A stretch of 64,000 nucleotides of DNA from assembly GCA_034401795.1 (NCBI GenBank), contig CM067366.1, positions 69,990,514 through 70,054,513 of the forward strand, written 5' to 3'. Position numbers and translations under genes: made by a program. A model generated the notes under the pieces. That model ran no database searches, was not told the origin of the DNA, and saw only the letters and a program-made list of their open reading frames with translations. The stretch comes from Chaetoderma sp. LZ-2023a (taxonomy: Eukaryota; Mollusca; Caudofoveata; Chaetodermatida; Chaetodermatidae). Below, piece after piece: positions 1 through 11,689 of the stretch. Within the stretch, counting starts at the first letter, position 1, and each line of letters starts with the position of its first letter.

Positions 1-3000
1 GATAGGGTGAGGACGGACATTCCCACATAGACAGGGCTGTTCAGCAGCAGGCTCGTCTTGTACATGTGGAGAGCAGCTAGATCATCGTCGAACACCCTCG
101 CCCAGGAGAAGCTGGGCTTAGCTATTAGGCGGCGCAGCTTGTCCTCCTCGGATTACCGCACTAGCTTGTCATCCACTCACTTGCACAAGTTCTCCATGGT
201 CTTACCGAAGAAAGCGTTATTTATCAGCTTGTAGAGATCCTTCTTAAAGTCACTGTTGGCCTTCTTATGGAGCTCTGTGTTGAGTCGGATGTAAGGCTTC
301 ATCCACGGCAGTTGATTGAAGCATAGAACCCTGTGCACCTTCTTCAACCTCATACCCAGGCTGAGGTAGAGCTTCAGGTTGCAGTAGTGGCGAATGTACT
401 ATTCTTTGTCTCTCAGGTTAGGCACCAGTTTTTCTGCTGCCGTCTCTGCTATCGACTCGCCCAATGCACCCTCTCCCTTCACCTTCATCCATTCAGGCGC
501 CAGCGTGTAGGCATTGTGCATACCATGCAGCTCTTGTGGGTACTCAAGGTCAACCTCTAGGATGTAGCCCTTTTCATCATCATCGGGATGTTGTGTACTC
601 TCTTTGACATCAATGTCCTCCACCCACCCAAACTCCCAAGTCGGTAGGTGTTGGCTCATTGCCCAGCCATAGAGATTGTTAGCATCTAGATACATGATGT
701 GGCTTGTCGGCTGTTGTGGATTATAGCCAGCTATGTATGGGTTGTTTGCCTTAGCATGGCATAGCATAGTTGTCAGTGAGGGGCTCCAGCTCCACACCTG
801 TATTCCTTAGAAGTGCATCGCAGTTCAACCCTGGGCGTGTGTAACAGTGTGCTTGATCCAGACGATACTGCTGGAGGCATGTGACGCAGAAGTTCTCAAA
901 GACATCTGCAAGGAGCAGAGTGTCAGAGCACAGATAGAGGTCATGATAGGCTTCCATGGTCTGGCAGATGAACTGGGACCAGACAGCATGTGCGTGGTTG
1001 TAGTCGCTGTCAGATATTCCCTCGCCAGAGTTTACTGTAGAAAGCAGCTTGAGGTGGGAGAGAGGTCTCATCGAAACGGTGCCACCCATCCATGTGCTCA
1101 TAGGGTTATACACCCTTGCAGAGGAGGAGCTCATGCTTGGCAGTATTAGGTTCATACTGTTTTGTAAGTGGGAACGTTGTGAAACTAGCTACCAGCTTGT
1201 CAAGTGATGCTGGAAGGAACTGGGCCGAGTCAGTGAACCGCAGCTGACAGAGGCTGAAGCAGATGTACTTCTCCATATTGCTGAGGATGCAGTTGATCTG
1301 TCCCTCTGTTTGGGAGATGGCCTGCATGATGAGGTGAGAATCATACCCACACAGGTTGTGGAACACGACCGGGATGGTGGTGGTCCTAGGGTTGAGGCGC
1401 AGCTTTAGATTACACACATTGTGTGCTGCTCCCTGGTAGAGACCAGCGATGTGGCAGTGATCTCTGACACTGTCCACATCTAATGGTCTGTCGCACACAT
1501 GGCAACTGATCGCTGTTTTATGAGCTCGCCAGTCCTCTCTAGTCATCTCCATCAGCCTAGGGTAGGCGAGCACAGCCGTTATCGCCTCCTCTTCCCATGC
1601 CAATTGATCCAGGAAGTGCTTAGCTACATCTTCTCCTCGATACAGCACTGGTGGTTCACTGATACCGTCACCACGGACCACAATGTATGGGAACCCACAG
1701 ATCTCATGGTATTGCATTTTCTGTGTGCTGCTCTGAGCCGGATTCGCCTCTGGCCACTCAGTCTTGGTTATTAGGGCTTCAAAGTCGGCATAGATGATCA
1801 ATGACACCTTGAGTTGCTTGTGATGTTTGGTGAACTGTAGCATCTTCCTGTAATCTGTAGGCATTCTTATGCACATTGGTCTGCCACTGATGCCGCAGCA
1901 CTCCAGTTTGTGCTTGATGAGAAGGTTTTCATGAGAATAACAGTGGAGACACCACTCGCAGAAGTGCTTTCTCCCTTTATACCGACTCTGATCATAGAGC
2001 AGACGATTCAGGTCCTTAATCCAGGTATAGTGTTGCTTGCCACCCTTGTCGATAAGCATCAGATTTGTCCATGAAATGACGGGATCAGCCTCACCCAGCT
2101 GCAGTGGGTAGACACCCATGGCATGCCCGAATAGATTAATGGCCAGGCCATTCTGCCACTCAACATGCTTAAGCTGGTGGGGAGGGGTTGGAGATTCTAC
2201 ATCACTGAAGTCAGGGGTGTCCCAGTGCCCCAAATACTTCGATGTCCGCTGGTGATTACTGTTTGCAGGATAAGCAGCAGCCAAACAGACCAGGGAAGAC
2301 AGTGGTCATCATCTTTGTTCTGGACATTAACCACGGCACGTTTTCGCTTAATCGAAGCAGGAAGATCGATCTAGAACCCATTATGCTGATATCTGGCAAT
2401 GTTGAGGTACAATGCATCAACCTGGTCGACTGCCCAGCGAGACCCCTCATGGGTGTAGGTCTCAAGGCCTTGCAGCACCTTGGCTTTGGACTCCTTCACA
2501 GCCTCGCTAATATCGCTTGCCTTCAGGATAGCATGCTGCTTAGACCAGAACAGAGGATCTGTCGTGACCTCTGTCCCGTCATCCCGCCATTCTTCTCCTT
2601 GCGGAGGGTGATCTTGAGAGCAAGGTAGAACTTCACCCTCTTCAGGTCGAGGACCTCTTCCACCAACTTCCTCTCGATTTTGTCCAGGTTTTTATCCAGG
2701 AAAGCTGTTGGATCGTTTTCCCCATGTCCAGGAATTTCCCATCCCCGCAGATAGTTCTGGATTGCATGTGGGACCTTCACAAATCCTGGGGGTATTCCCC
2801 TCATTTCCTGGAATATATCATCAAGAAACATGTCGATCTCCTCATCTGTGATCTTGGGTGGAGTTTCTAATGCTAGGTGGGGGCTTCTCCAAAGGAGAGC
2901 TGGGGTTGGCTTCTCGGCAGTGGTTGGTAGCTTCCTGCGTGGAGCTGGGGTTGGCTTCTCTGGAGTGGTTGGTAGCTTCTTGCATGGGGCTGGGGTTGGC

Positions 3001-3028
3001 TTCTCAGGAGGGCGAGCTACCAGGTTCT
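1..3028 (-). pseudogene. Polinton/Maverick-type family B DNA polymerase, decayed, runs off the left edge
   Basis: One degenerate coding stretch is read leftward through several frames: about 3028-2523, then about 2540-2285 (interrupted by a stop after an NGF tripeptide), 2284-1106, 1155-751, 797-399, and further untracked codons to the edge. Visible family B landmarks in order are: Exo I with YADFEAL (about 1775-1798); an endonuclease VII-like cluster with DHCHIAG (about 1440-1490); Exo II with NLCGYDSHL (about 1331-1364); Exo III with YLCSD (about 891-938); polymerase motif A as DANNLYGW (about 662-690); and motif B as NNAFFGKTMEN (about 189-224). Motif C would lie beyond position 1. A Cys/His cluster (CEWCLHC then H and CC) precedes Exo I, as is usual in these transposon polymerases. 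Such polymerases replicate Polinton/adintovirus-like elements by protein priming. No capsid, integrase or protease gene is in view, so the element is either truncated or continues to the left. Frameshifts and stops show it is dead. Confidence 0.85.
2901..3011 (-). repeat. 45-bp in-frame minisatellite coding a Pro/Lys-rich repeat
   Basis: The string TGGGGTTGGC recurs at 2901, 2946 and 2991, a period of exactly 45 bp. On the minus strand it is in frame with the polymerase-proximal ORF and encodes about 15-residue units built on EKPTPAP followed by a basic-LPTT segment. An in-frame TAG lies just upstream (about 3027), so the open frame has no obvious Met before the repeats. It resembles a flexible linker at the N-terminus of the Polinton protein. 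Confidence 0.75.
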
Positions 3029-3170
3029 AGGTATAAGTGGTACAGCTAATAATCCCCTGCTGCAGCAATATCCCCAAATTTTGAAGTACTTCATCAATGT
3101 CCATAACAGATGTGTGTACCTATCCAGTTGCGTTTCTTTAATATGGGGATTTTGATGGTATCACATGCTG

Positions 3171-3227
3171 GTGGGAGCCGGCCTGGGGGTGGGGGTGGGA
3201 GGGGTCGGCCTGGGGGTGGGGGCGGGC
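3171..3227 (+). repeat. G-rich short tandem repeat
   Basis: Two copies of CGGCCTGGGGGTGGGGG flank further G-runs. Four or more G-tracts lie within 50 bases, so a G-quadruplex on the plus strand is possible. No gene is evident. Confidence 0.6.
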
Positions 3228-3270
3228 AGACAGACAAACCACTGATGGCCTGTTCGCAAAACAAGTTGCC

Positions 3271-3370
3271 CAGCGTGCTCTACTATCTGGTAACACTGTT
3301 TGCATTTACTAAGGCCTGTCCAACGTGCTCTACTATCTGGCAATACTGTTTACATTTACTAAGGTCTATT
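3271..3370 (+). repeat. Two tandem 50-bp copies
   Basis: The segment beginning CRCGTGCTCTACTATCTGG occurs at 3271 and 3321, followed each time by a variant of ACTGTTTGCATTTACTAAGG. The copies differ by only a few bases, so the duplication is fairly recent. Confidence 0.8.
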
Positions 3371-3465
3371 AAATATATAGCGAGATTTGAACCAGCGATT
3401 TTAAAGTGTAATTCGACGTATAACAAATAATGTATTAGCCGTCTCAACCACACATGCATTAACAA
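3370..3465 (-). mobile_element. tRNA-derived SINE-like head (minus strand)
   Basis: Read on the minus strand there is an A-box-like TGGTTGAGACGGC (complement of about 3438-3451) and, downstream, a B-box-like GGTTCAAATCTCG (complement of about 3382-3394). The order and spacing fit an internal RNA polymerase III promoter. No complete cloverleaf is evident, so a SINE remnant is preferred over a functional tRNA gene. This is a call from promoter boxes only. Confidence 0.4.
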
Positions 3466-3679
3466 AAATGACCTAGATTTAGCTGATAACCTGTTATGCA
3501 TTATCTATGATATGAAATTGAAATTAATATCCTGTTAGGAAAATCTGTACACATATTATAGACTGCTATAATATCCTTGCCTGACACATATTATAGACTG
3601 CTGTAGACTGTTGTCAATAATTTCAAAATGTAGACCATGTCAGAGATAAATGCGCAATTTACATGTGTTAATATCGGCG

Positions 3680-3785
3680 TTCTGGTGGCTCAAGCATTAG
3701 AGGCTAGACATTTTGAACAAACCCAGCCATGGATGAGTTCAACCCCTACTCAAAAGACCTCACCTAGATAGTACCCAAATTTCGA
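3680..3785 (+). mobile_element. tRNA-derived SINE-like head (plus strand)
   Basis: An A-box-like GGTGGCTCAAGCATTAGAGG (about 3683-3702) is followed by a B-box-like GAGTTCAACCCC (3735-3746). The spacing suits a tRNA-like pol III promoter. No cloverleaf can be closed convincingly, so this is probably a decayed SINE head. Confidence 0.4.
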
Positions 3786-3878
3786 AATAAACCAGGTACA
3801 CACGAGGGTGAAGGGGTGCAATGACTAGAATAGAAATCAAGGACCATCAGATAGTCCCCCAGTGCGGGGTTAAAGCAC

Positions 3879-3906
3879 AGACACACACACACACACACAC
3901 ACACAC
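3879..3906 (+). repeat. (AC)n microsatellite
   Basis: An uninterrupted AC dinucleotide run of about 28 bases in non-coding sequence. Confidence 0.95.
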
Positions 3907-4029
3907 CAGCCGGCTGGAATATCAATACGGTTAGGAAATTGTCCCACAGATAGAAAAACTGAGAGAGAGAAAGGCCGGCCACTGGCCTATATCATTGGGA
4001 GTGCTCCCTGACAAGTGGGGTCAGCGCCG

Positions 4030-4290
4030 GAGTTTTATCTGGGTGTGGCCTCTCTCTGTTGTGACAGCCCACCTCCATCCTATCCTCCTATAGCCCTCTG
4101 TTCTGACAGCCCACCTCCCTTCTGTAGCCGCTGAGCCGCCAAATAGCCACGGATCCATGATAACCTGGGTCAGGTAAATTATAAGGAGCTGCTGCAACGT
4201 TATCATGCCTCTGTTCTAACAGGCCACCCTCCTCCTGTAGCCGCCGATCGGCGATCCACGGCTCCTGCTACTCCCTGTTCTGACAGCCTT
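4030..4290 (+). repeat. Irregular repeat with TCTGTTCTGACAGCCCACC units
   Basis: Four diverged copies of a unit containing CTGTTSTGACAGCC then CACCTCC appear at roughly 60-90 base spacing. Small open frames here arise from the repetition and do not look like genes. Confidence 0.5.
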
Positions 4291-6340
4291 CCTATATGTA
4301 CCACTGGCTCAATTAATATCAGCAAAGAGGAGGACCCAGCTACTGCGGTTAATGGCACACATTGTCTACAATACCTTGTGTTAAATAAATCATGTGATAA
4401 ATATTGACAAACACACAGACAAAAATCCAACAACATACAATCAAACAAAATTCAAAACATACAGGTATAGGCTAGACTCATTAATAAAGCAAGTGTAACT
4501 CGCGGGGGTATGCGCTGGTCCATCCTGCTCCTCCACTCCATTACACCGCATGTACAGGATACGCATGAGGGCTGGTTAGCGGTGGTTCTCGGGGTTACGG
4601 ATCCCGTATCGCGACTCTCTGAAAAGTACAAAGACTGACTTCTAGAGCCAGTGGAACGATAATGTTCCAGTGGGACCGTGTGTCCATTGCCACCAAGATT
4701 GAACCTCACCATCTCGTCCCAGCTATTTGTGTCACCGGTATGATGGTCCATAACTCAATTTAGGAGCCTAGACATGATAATTAAAAATAAACTATACAAA
4801 CAATGGTACTCGTTTGTTAGCACGAGAGAATATATACAGTACATAGAACTAAGTTGGTGTCTTGTTATCGTGGATTTGTCAGAGGTACTTCACCGATGGG
4901 AACGTCCTAACGAGGCCACTTATATAGTTTAATATAAACCATTATAACCATGACAAAAATATTATTGCTGCGAGAGGAAAGTGCCTCGCGCGGGTCTCCG
5001 TCACAGGAAAATGCCTTCAACGCCGAAGCGGAGAAAGAGAGCTGGCAAAAAGGAACCCTCTCTTGTTCAAACCTATGCTAAGTGTAGTGTGAGTCAACCT
5101 AGTGAAATTATAATTAAGGTGATGCACGCTGTATTATGTGAAGATGAGGCGGATCATTTCCATAGAATTCAACACCATCATCTTATGTAAGTCCAAGATG
5201 CTGTATTGGTAGTTGATGCTTTTATTTATGCGGTCCTTCTGCTAAATCCTAAACTATAAGTTAGTTGTTAGATTTATATTCAAGTTTTGGCCGGAAGTGG
5301 CAGGAATTTCTACCTATCTTTGAAACATGAGCCTGACTGGCGAAGATGCTCGGTTTCCCTAAGGGCACCATCCGGAGCATCTCCCTCAGAAAGGCAGCGA
5401 GCAGACATGTTACGGAGTGACAGCCTCAGAATCACATCAAGATCCAGTTACATATCACACCACAACCACATACAACATCACTAGGACAAGTCAATATTAC
5501 ACAAGCAATTTGAAAAGCACATAGAAGTTTATGGCGAGTAGTGAGAGGCAGATATCCATCTCTAGTGACCTTCCCGTTAGGGCGTGGTGGGTTCCAAGAC
5601 TGCACCCAGTCACTGTACGGAGTTAGAAGGAGATCTGCATCCTATCCGTCACCCGGTGTGTCAGGGGCGGACCATATGAGATCCAGCTCCGGGGACTAAC
5701 GTTTGCCTGTCACTAGGGTTAGGTTTCAAGATGCCCAGAGATGCACTGCTGGCTGGTTAAAATAAATATATTTTCGCAGTGCTTCCTACTTCGGCGGTGT
5801 TATCTATGCTAACTGGTATCCGAAGACACTTTGGTCTTCACTGCTTGGAAACCCCAATAGTTTCCCAAGTCGGATCATGCCAACATGGCGATGGGAGTTT
5901 CAGACAATTAATAAGCCTTGCGGCTGGAGGAGCATAGAAAGAGACAATCACTCAAAATAATAAGAGGTCCTAAGTTAACTGGCCAATTTTACACAATCTA
6001 GCTGTTGTGTGGTGTTACATATCCGCTACATCCGGAAAAGTGCCTTACACAAATGACTCCTAAGGAGCGGTTGTCTCTAACTACTTTTAAGCCTATTCTA
6101 TCGAGCTAGAATAGCCAGGCTTAGTCGATCACATGTCAGGTTCGCTCAATGAGAACATGAACAGCGACCTCAGTGTAAAATTGATGCTGGGGGAACAGTG
6201 ATGCAGATTTATTGTTGCTGTATAGTATAGCCTATCGTACTGTGGTCCCAGTATTTTATATCAAATAAACAAAACAAGTAACTAGGATGGCTGCTGCCAT
6301 ATATATATATAAACTAACTATCACGGTATTGACAATAAAT
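4291..6340. other. No recognisable gene; anonymous unique-looking DNA
   Basis: Only short open frames are present. One at 4981-5190 (69 codons) is Lys/Arg-rich near its N-terminus but matches nothing I recognise. No splice-bounded exon, repeat family or RNA gene could be supported. Confidence 0.5.
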
Positions 6341-6358
6341 CAGGTCATAGAACTTTGA

Positions 6359-6540
6359 GGTGCTTGTTAGTCATAAGCACAAAAAATAAGGATAATATCT
6401 ACATTAAAGATATAAATTATAAAATGTGGTCTCAGACGACCGGTCAGTACCTATTAGTCATCAGTACCTGTAACGAAATGAATAAATACAATAATACAAA
6501 CACATACCTAAATGAGTACCTATTAGTCATCGGTGCGGAA
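6359..6540 (+). repeat. Three spaced copies of a TTAGTCAT-centred imperfect hairpin
   Basis: Copies begin near 6359, 6447 and 6517. Each has TTAGTCAT flanked by short complementary arms (GTGCTT/AAGCAC, GTACCT/AGTAC, GTACC/GGTGC). The loop is conserved while the arm bases change, which is mildly suggestive of structure, but the arms are only 5-6 bp. Confidence 0.35.
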
Positions 6541-6819
6541 AAAGTTCATAAGTCACCGTGGATGATGCGCTACAGATAAGGAACACGAGATGGCACAATT
6601 CTGAAGTTGCTGGGAAATCTCTGCAGGTGAACTGTTGATGCGGCTCACTCTCAAGGATCATGAAAAAGAACGATTATAGTTGCGGATGTCCAATAGATAG
6701 TCAGAATAGCTTACACAAATAATTTAAGCAGAATTTTGGAAAGTTCCGTACTGTATCAGAAGTTTGAAAGTTGCCCATAACATAGAGGGCTACAGTAGAA
6801 AGTTGTAATTATACAATGC

Positions 6820-7170
6820 ATGTACATTCCTGAGTACACCATACATGGTACACTGCATAGCTCTTGTGGCATACCAGGAAGAGTCCCACCAGACTGCGGC
6901 CTAAAATTAATTAACACACGACATGCTGCGTGGAAGTTTGATCGCCACTTTTCAGTGTGGTTCGGCAGATCTGACGAGTTGTCCACCAAGATTCACCACT
7001 CATTCGACATAATGGGGAAGTTACATCGGGGCCGCGAGGCCCATCCGCAGGAAGACTCCTCTAAAGTGTTGGAAGTGAGAGACTCTTCTATTCAATTAGT
7101 TGCCCCCAGATGGCAGTCCGAGGACTTACAAAAACGAGATGCAGATGTTCGATTGCGGGCCAGCGACTAA
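6820..7170 (+). other. Unassigned 116-codon open frame
   Basis: An open frame of 116 codons rich in His, Arg and Ser. I recognise no domain, signal peptide or repeat. It stands just upstream of a CCAAT/CRE-bearing patch that could be a promoter for something else. It could be a decayed retroelement fragment or chance. Confidence 0.15.
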
Positions 7171-7324
7171 GAACTGAAATCCGAAAGGCACTGCTGCGGT
7201 TATAGGGGAACTACAGTCAGTAAGCAGTTGCCCACGTCTTGCACTGTTCTGGCCACACAACCGGCCACTTGTTCTCTCTCGATGAAGTGTGGTCTCGATT
7301 CTTGGTTTTGCGCTCTGTTTATAC

Positions 7325-7430
7325 TACTCGTGACGTCATAGGCAGGACGCCCAGCCAATCACCGGGCGATCTGTAGCCAATCAGCGCTCAGATAGTAAGG
7401 GTCAGGACGCTATGACGTGATAGACATCCT
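7325..7430. promoter_or_regulatory. Promoter-like patch: two CRE-like and two CCAAT motifs
   Basis: The segment contains GTGACGTCAT near 7331, AGCCAATCA near 7352 and again near 7376, CAGGACGC twice, and ATGACGTGAT near 7410. TTTATACT lies shortly upstream (about 7318). CCAAT boxes paired with CRE-like sites are typical of metazoan promoters and some LTRs. No gene is seen on either side and no LTR pair was found. Confidence 0.3.
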
Positions 7431-7439
7431 CCCCATTCA

Positions 7440-8660
7440 CGTAGTACATACACGTGTTTACGACGTCCTTGCAATATTTTGAAAATAATTTCAACGAGCT
7501 AAATTAGGATAACTCAGCCATTTCTGGTCCGATTTTAGAAAGGTAAATAGTTTCAGAATCCTCGTCCCATTCCGGTCCTGATAGATACCAAGAACCAAGA
7601 GGAGAATATTGGAATTTAAAGAAATTGCATGCACCAACGCGGTACACTTTAGTATGCATTCTCTCCCAACGCTGACACATGTTGTCAGGGAAGCTCTGAC
7701 ACGATCTCACGGACTTAGACGTTTCAAGAAACCTCTCTCATACGGCTTTATACACACGTACTATCCTACTCAGCGCCGGGCGTGCTTGGAACATACCCGG
7801 AGCGGTCGTCCTGTACACAGCTGAGCTGGGATAGTCCGTACCTGTCCGACCGATCCACGCTACACCAAATCTCTTTTGAATAGGGATCACAATAAATTCG
7901 AACAATCATCCATGACAACAAAATTATTACCGAAAGCCCTGATATTGCAAATAAATTCAATGAATACTTTGTTAACACTGGACCCACATTTTCCAAAAAA
8001 AATCCAGGCAAATCCAAATAAATGCTATACAGATTACCTGATAGGCAGTTACCAATCTTCAATCATCTTACACCCAAGCTATCTGTCGATTCTTAGCAAC
8101 TCGAACTATCTCAACTTTATAATACAGTGATGAGCTCTTCACCCCCCCCCCCCACCCCCCACCCCGCGCCCAACCCACCCTCAGTAGCATACAAAAGTCC
8201 TATATAATAATAAACCATTCCAAACTAAATTTAAATATAATGAGGTAATGTTGTAATTAGGGAGTATATGTATAATATATGTTTATTTAAGTCAGTAACT
8301 ATGTATGTATATATGTAAATATGAATGCCATCAATATGTCTTCGAATGTCGTGTGTTTTATGTTTGTGCACATAGTGGCATATATCTATGTAAACATCAA
8401 AGCAGGGACAGCCCTACCCACCCACCGCTTAATGGAAGTCCGGGAGTCCTATACCCCCAAAGTTCATGTCTGGACTCCACAAAATATGTCAAGAAAGTCC
8501 TCTATTTTTGGCCCTGATATCTCTAAGACAATGATTTTAACCAAATTATATGTATTTGAACCATTTTAGACCTTCACGTTTCTAGCTTGGACTCCCAAAA
8601 GCATTACACAGGAAGTCCCCGACCTCCTTTATTTAGAAGTTAGTTGAAGCCCTGGTATAT
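7440..8660. other. No gene recognised; homopolymer C tract inside
   Basis: AT-rich anonymous sequence with short, unrecognised open frames. A C-rich run occupies about 8142-8172. Nothing else could be assigned. Confidence 0.5.
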
Positions 8661-8664
8661 GTGT

Positions 8665-8866
<202 letters not shown>

Positions 8867-8868
<2 letters not shown>

Positions 8869-10395
8869 GCTTTCAAACACCCATGCCGCCACCGGTCAAC
8901 ATGGACTGGACACATTGCTGATCGCAAAGCCCCAAAAGGTTCTAAGGCTACAAAAACTTTCTTCAACCAAATAGATTTCATACTATGCAAGACAGCAGCA
9001 AAACCCCTACTTCGGGATGCTCGTTCCTATAGAGGCACAGACCTCAATTCTGACCATAAGCCAGTCATTACACGCCTGCATATGAACCAGCTCTACCTAA
9101 TGTATAAACGCCATACCAGGCAAGAGGGTAGATTCACCTACAACTTACCCAAGCTCATCAACGACACTGAAACTCAAATGTCATACAAAAAGGCCCTCGG
9201 GAAGCAAATAGCTAATATCGACGTCAGCTCCGATCCAAACGAAGCCCTAACCAAAATACTGATATCTATGGAATCATCAGCTACTAGCACCATAGGTGTT
9301 CTAAAACAACAGAACTATGTATACTGACGACCCCCTTGTAGTAAAACTGTCAGCAGAACAGAAAGCGTTACGTCTGCGCATTTATCAAAGTGGCCAAAGT
9401 GAAGATCACACCAACCTACGCCAGGAATGCAATAACATTCTGCACCACATTAGCGAACACTTAAAAGATCTTGCTATCCAACACTCCCTAGCAGATGAAA
9501 TCACTGCCACAAAATGTTCCGGGCAGCCCGAGCCCTGAGAGTTGCTAACTACACACCACCACTAACTGTACACAACTCTGAAGGACACTTTATCAGGATT
9601 GACCAGGGCAGAGCCGAGGCAATTCGAGAATGGTTCAAGGAACAGTTCACTGACCACGATGATGAGCCCTTGCACCCATTCTCAGGAGACTCCGGGCCAT
9701 TACTAACACCAATTAATACAGCAGAGGTTGAGAAGGCACCTAAAGCCCTGGAATATGGACGTGCATCTGGACCTGATGGCTTGAGCAATGAACTATTCAA
9801 ATATGCAAGTGACATTATCTCAAAACCGATCACGCACATAATCAATTCAGCTTTTATGCATTACCTTCCCATCGACGCTGTAGGCCAAGGCATCCTTATC
9901 GCGCTACCCAAGCCCAAGAAGCCACCTGCCACCCCCACCCCCGCCAATATGTGGCTCATTATGCTCCTTAACAGCATGCAGAAAATCCTATCCAATGTTA
10001 CTCTATGCCGCATCTGAGACAAGATCGACGACTTCACCGGATCATGTCAAAGTGGCTTCAAACTTGGACGCAGCTGCGCAGACATTGTATGGGCTCAGCG
10101 CAGGCTTGTGTCGGTAGTCATGTCCATACACTGGTATTTCCACAAAATGGGCATTGACATGTCACGATCCTTCGACACAATTAAGCGCTCAAAGATCCTA
10201 GATGTACTAGACCAGGCCAGTTGCAATGAAGATGAGCTACGACTAATGAGACTACTGTTTGCAGACACCAAGCTGAGAGTACGAGTCAAGTCAGTGAAGT
10301 CTGTAGAGTTTGAGACATCAATAAGTTCCCCACAGGGAGATGATCTATCCCCTGTGATCTTCACCTGTTACCTGCCTGCTGCATTGAAATCCGTG
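8867..10395 (+). pseudogene. LINE ORF2 fragment: endonuclease C-terminus and partial reverse transcriptase
   Basis: The fragment opens in the last part of an apurinic endonuclease domain: a TWTG motif, then NQIDFIL and a terminal SDHKPV motif, all characteristic of non-LTR retrotransposon endonucleases. After frame changes near 9325 and 9535 comes the RT fingers region with GRASGPDGLSNELFK (about 9757-9800) and a PKPKKP segment. A stop near 10015 and a further frame change lead to 10108-10395, with a degenerate RT domain ending near SSPQGDDLSPVIF. The sequence is lost before the catalytic FADD box. The 5' end abuts the GTGC microsatellite, so the element is truncated at both ends of the coding region. 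Confidence 0.8.
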
Positions 10396-10613
10396 TAAAT
10401 ATTCATATCAAGGTAGCTTTTTAGCATTCTGTCACTGTGCCATTGTCTTGTGATATGTGTCATATATATGTTAATGTACAAATGTTTTGTAAAGTTTGTA
10501 AGCAGTCCATCGCTCCATAGGCTATGCCTTAAATGAACTGCCTGTTTAGAGTGTATTTATATGTATAATAAAAACATGAAATAATGCAATTTTGAATGTT
10601 GAATCTTGAATCT
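10396..10613 (+). mobile_element. LINE 3' tail with hairpin and TTGAAT-type end
   Basis: The stretch beginning AGCTTTTTAGCATTCTGTCA is shared with about 63329-63543. It contains a hairpin near 10507-10545 (GTCCATCG, then ATAGGC and TGCCTT, then a degraded closing arm) and ends in repeated TTGAAT-like units. This is a LINE 3' UTR. Because the upstream RT lacks its catalytic box, the tail may belong to a separate insertion. Confidence 0.75.
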
Positions 10614-10915
10614 ACAATGAGGAAATTCTAACAATACTAACAAATATTAACCCGGCGAAAAGTGTCGGTATAGATAACTTTAAGTGGCCGATATTCAAAC
10701 ACTGCAAATCAGACAAACTAACACCAATAGTACATATCTGTAACCTGTCTTTCAATGAGGGTGTTTTCCCAACAAAACTTAAAGATGCACGGGTCACAGC
10801 CATATATAAATCAAAAGATCCATCTCAATTCAGGAGCTACCAGCCTTTCTCAATGCTTCTGCCATTTTCAAAGCTGCTCGAATGCCCGATGAACAAAAAA
10901 ATCAATTTTTTACGT
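10614..10915 (+). pseudogene. LINE reverse transcriptase N-terminal fragment
   Basis: The translation reads through KSVGIDNFKWPIFKHC, LSFNEGVFPTKLKDAR, VTAIYKSKDPSQF and SYQPFSMLLPFSKLLE, which is the conserved RT domain 0-2 order of CR1/Jockey-type LINEs. It begins immediately after the preceding LINE tail and ends within RT. No downstream motif follows. Confidence 0.75.
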
Positions 10916-11038
10916 AACAATACAGACAACAGAGATAGTACATATCAGGATATCAGGATATACATTGCATTTAGTAGATAGTATTATAAAACACATATAG
11001 GGAGGGGGACGGAAATGGGTGGGTGGGTGTGTGCGCAG

Positions 11039-11148
11039 GCGATGGGGGGGGGGGGGGGGGGTGTTATATTTACCAGCTCATCCAGTAGTTTTAATATAAT
11101 ATTCAGTAACAGTATTGATAGTTGTAATAGCAATTGGGTTAATCCCGT

Positions 11149-11204
<56 letters not shown>

Positions 11205-11211
11205 AAGCAGC

Positions 11212-11245
<34 letters not shown>

Positions 11246-11310
11246 ATAGTAGCAGTAGCAGTAGTAGCGGCTGCGGTGGTGGTAGTGGTAGTAGTTCCAT
11301 TGGCAGTAGC
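11039..11310 (+). repeat. Homopolymer G run and (CAG)n/(GTA)n trinucleotide repeats
   Basis: A run of about 18 G lies near 11044-11061. From about 11148 an imperfect CAG array passes into a TAG/GTA array ending near 11300. The open frame of poly-Ala and poly-Val over this region is a by-product. Confidence 0.9.
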
Positions 11311-11689
11311 ACTGTTGGTGATGGCTATTTTGTGTGGTGTTGGTAATGATATTTATAGGGCCTAGTACGTGTCAATTATGTAATGCTGTGTTTTCTTGAA
11401 TGATTTTGCTGTTAAAATTTTATCACATGTTACTGTTTTGTACTGTTCCATAATTTAGTGACTGCAACATATATTCTGTTTTTCCCTATGTCTGTTCATG
11501 AATGCATATTCAACGTGTAGATTATGTCTTGTTCTTGTGCTATGTTAGTGAAAGCTGGTGTTGTGTGTGAAGTATGGGTGGTGGATTTGGGTAGACCATT
11601 GTGATGAAAGTCTTTATCAATAGTAAGCATTTGCGATTTTCCGATGTCTTTGAGTTTAAGCAGTTTTTCAGTTTTAAAAATGGTTTGGT

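Noticed and set aside
11015..11365. A 116-codon frame with poly-Ala and poly-Val
   Set aside because: Produced by CAG and GTA trinucleotide repeats after a G homopolymer.
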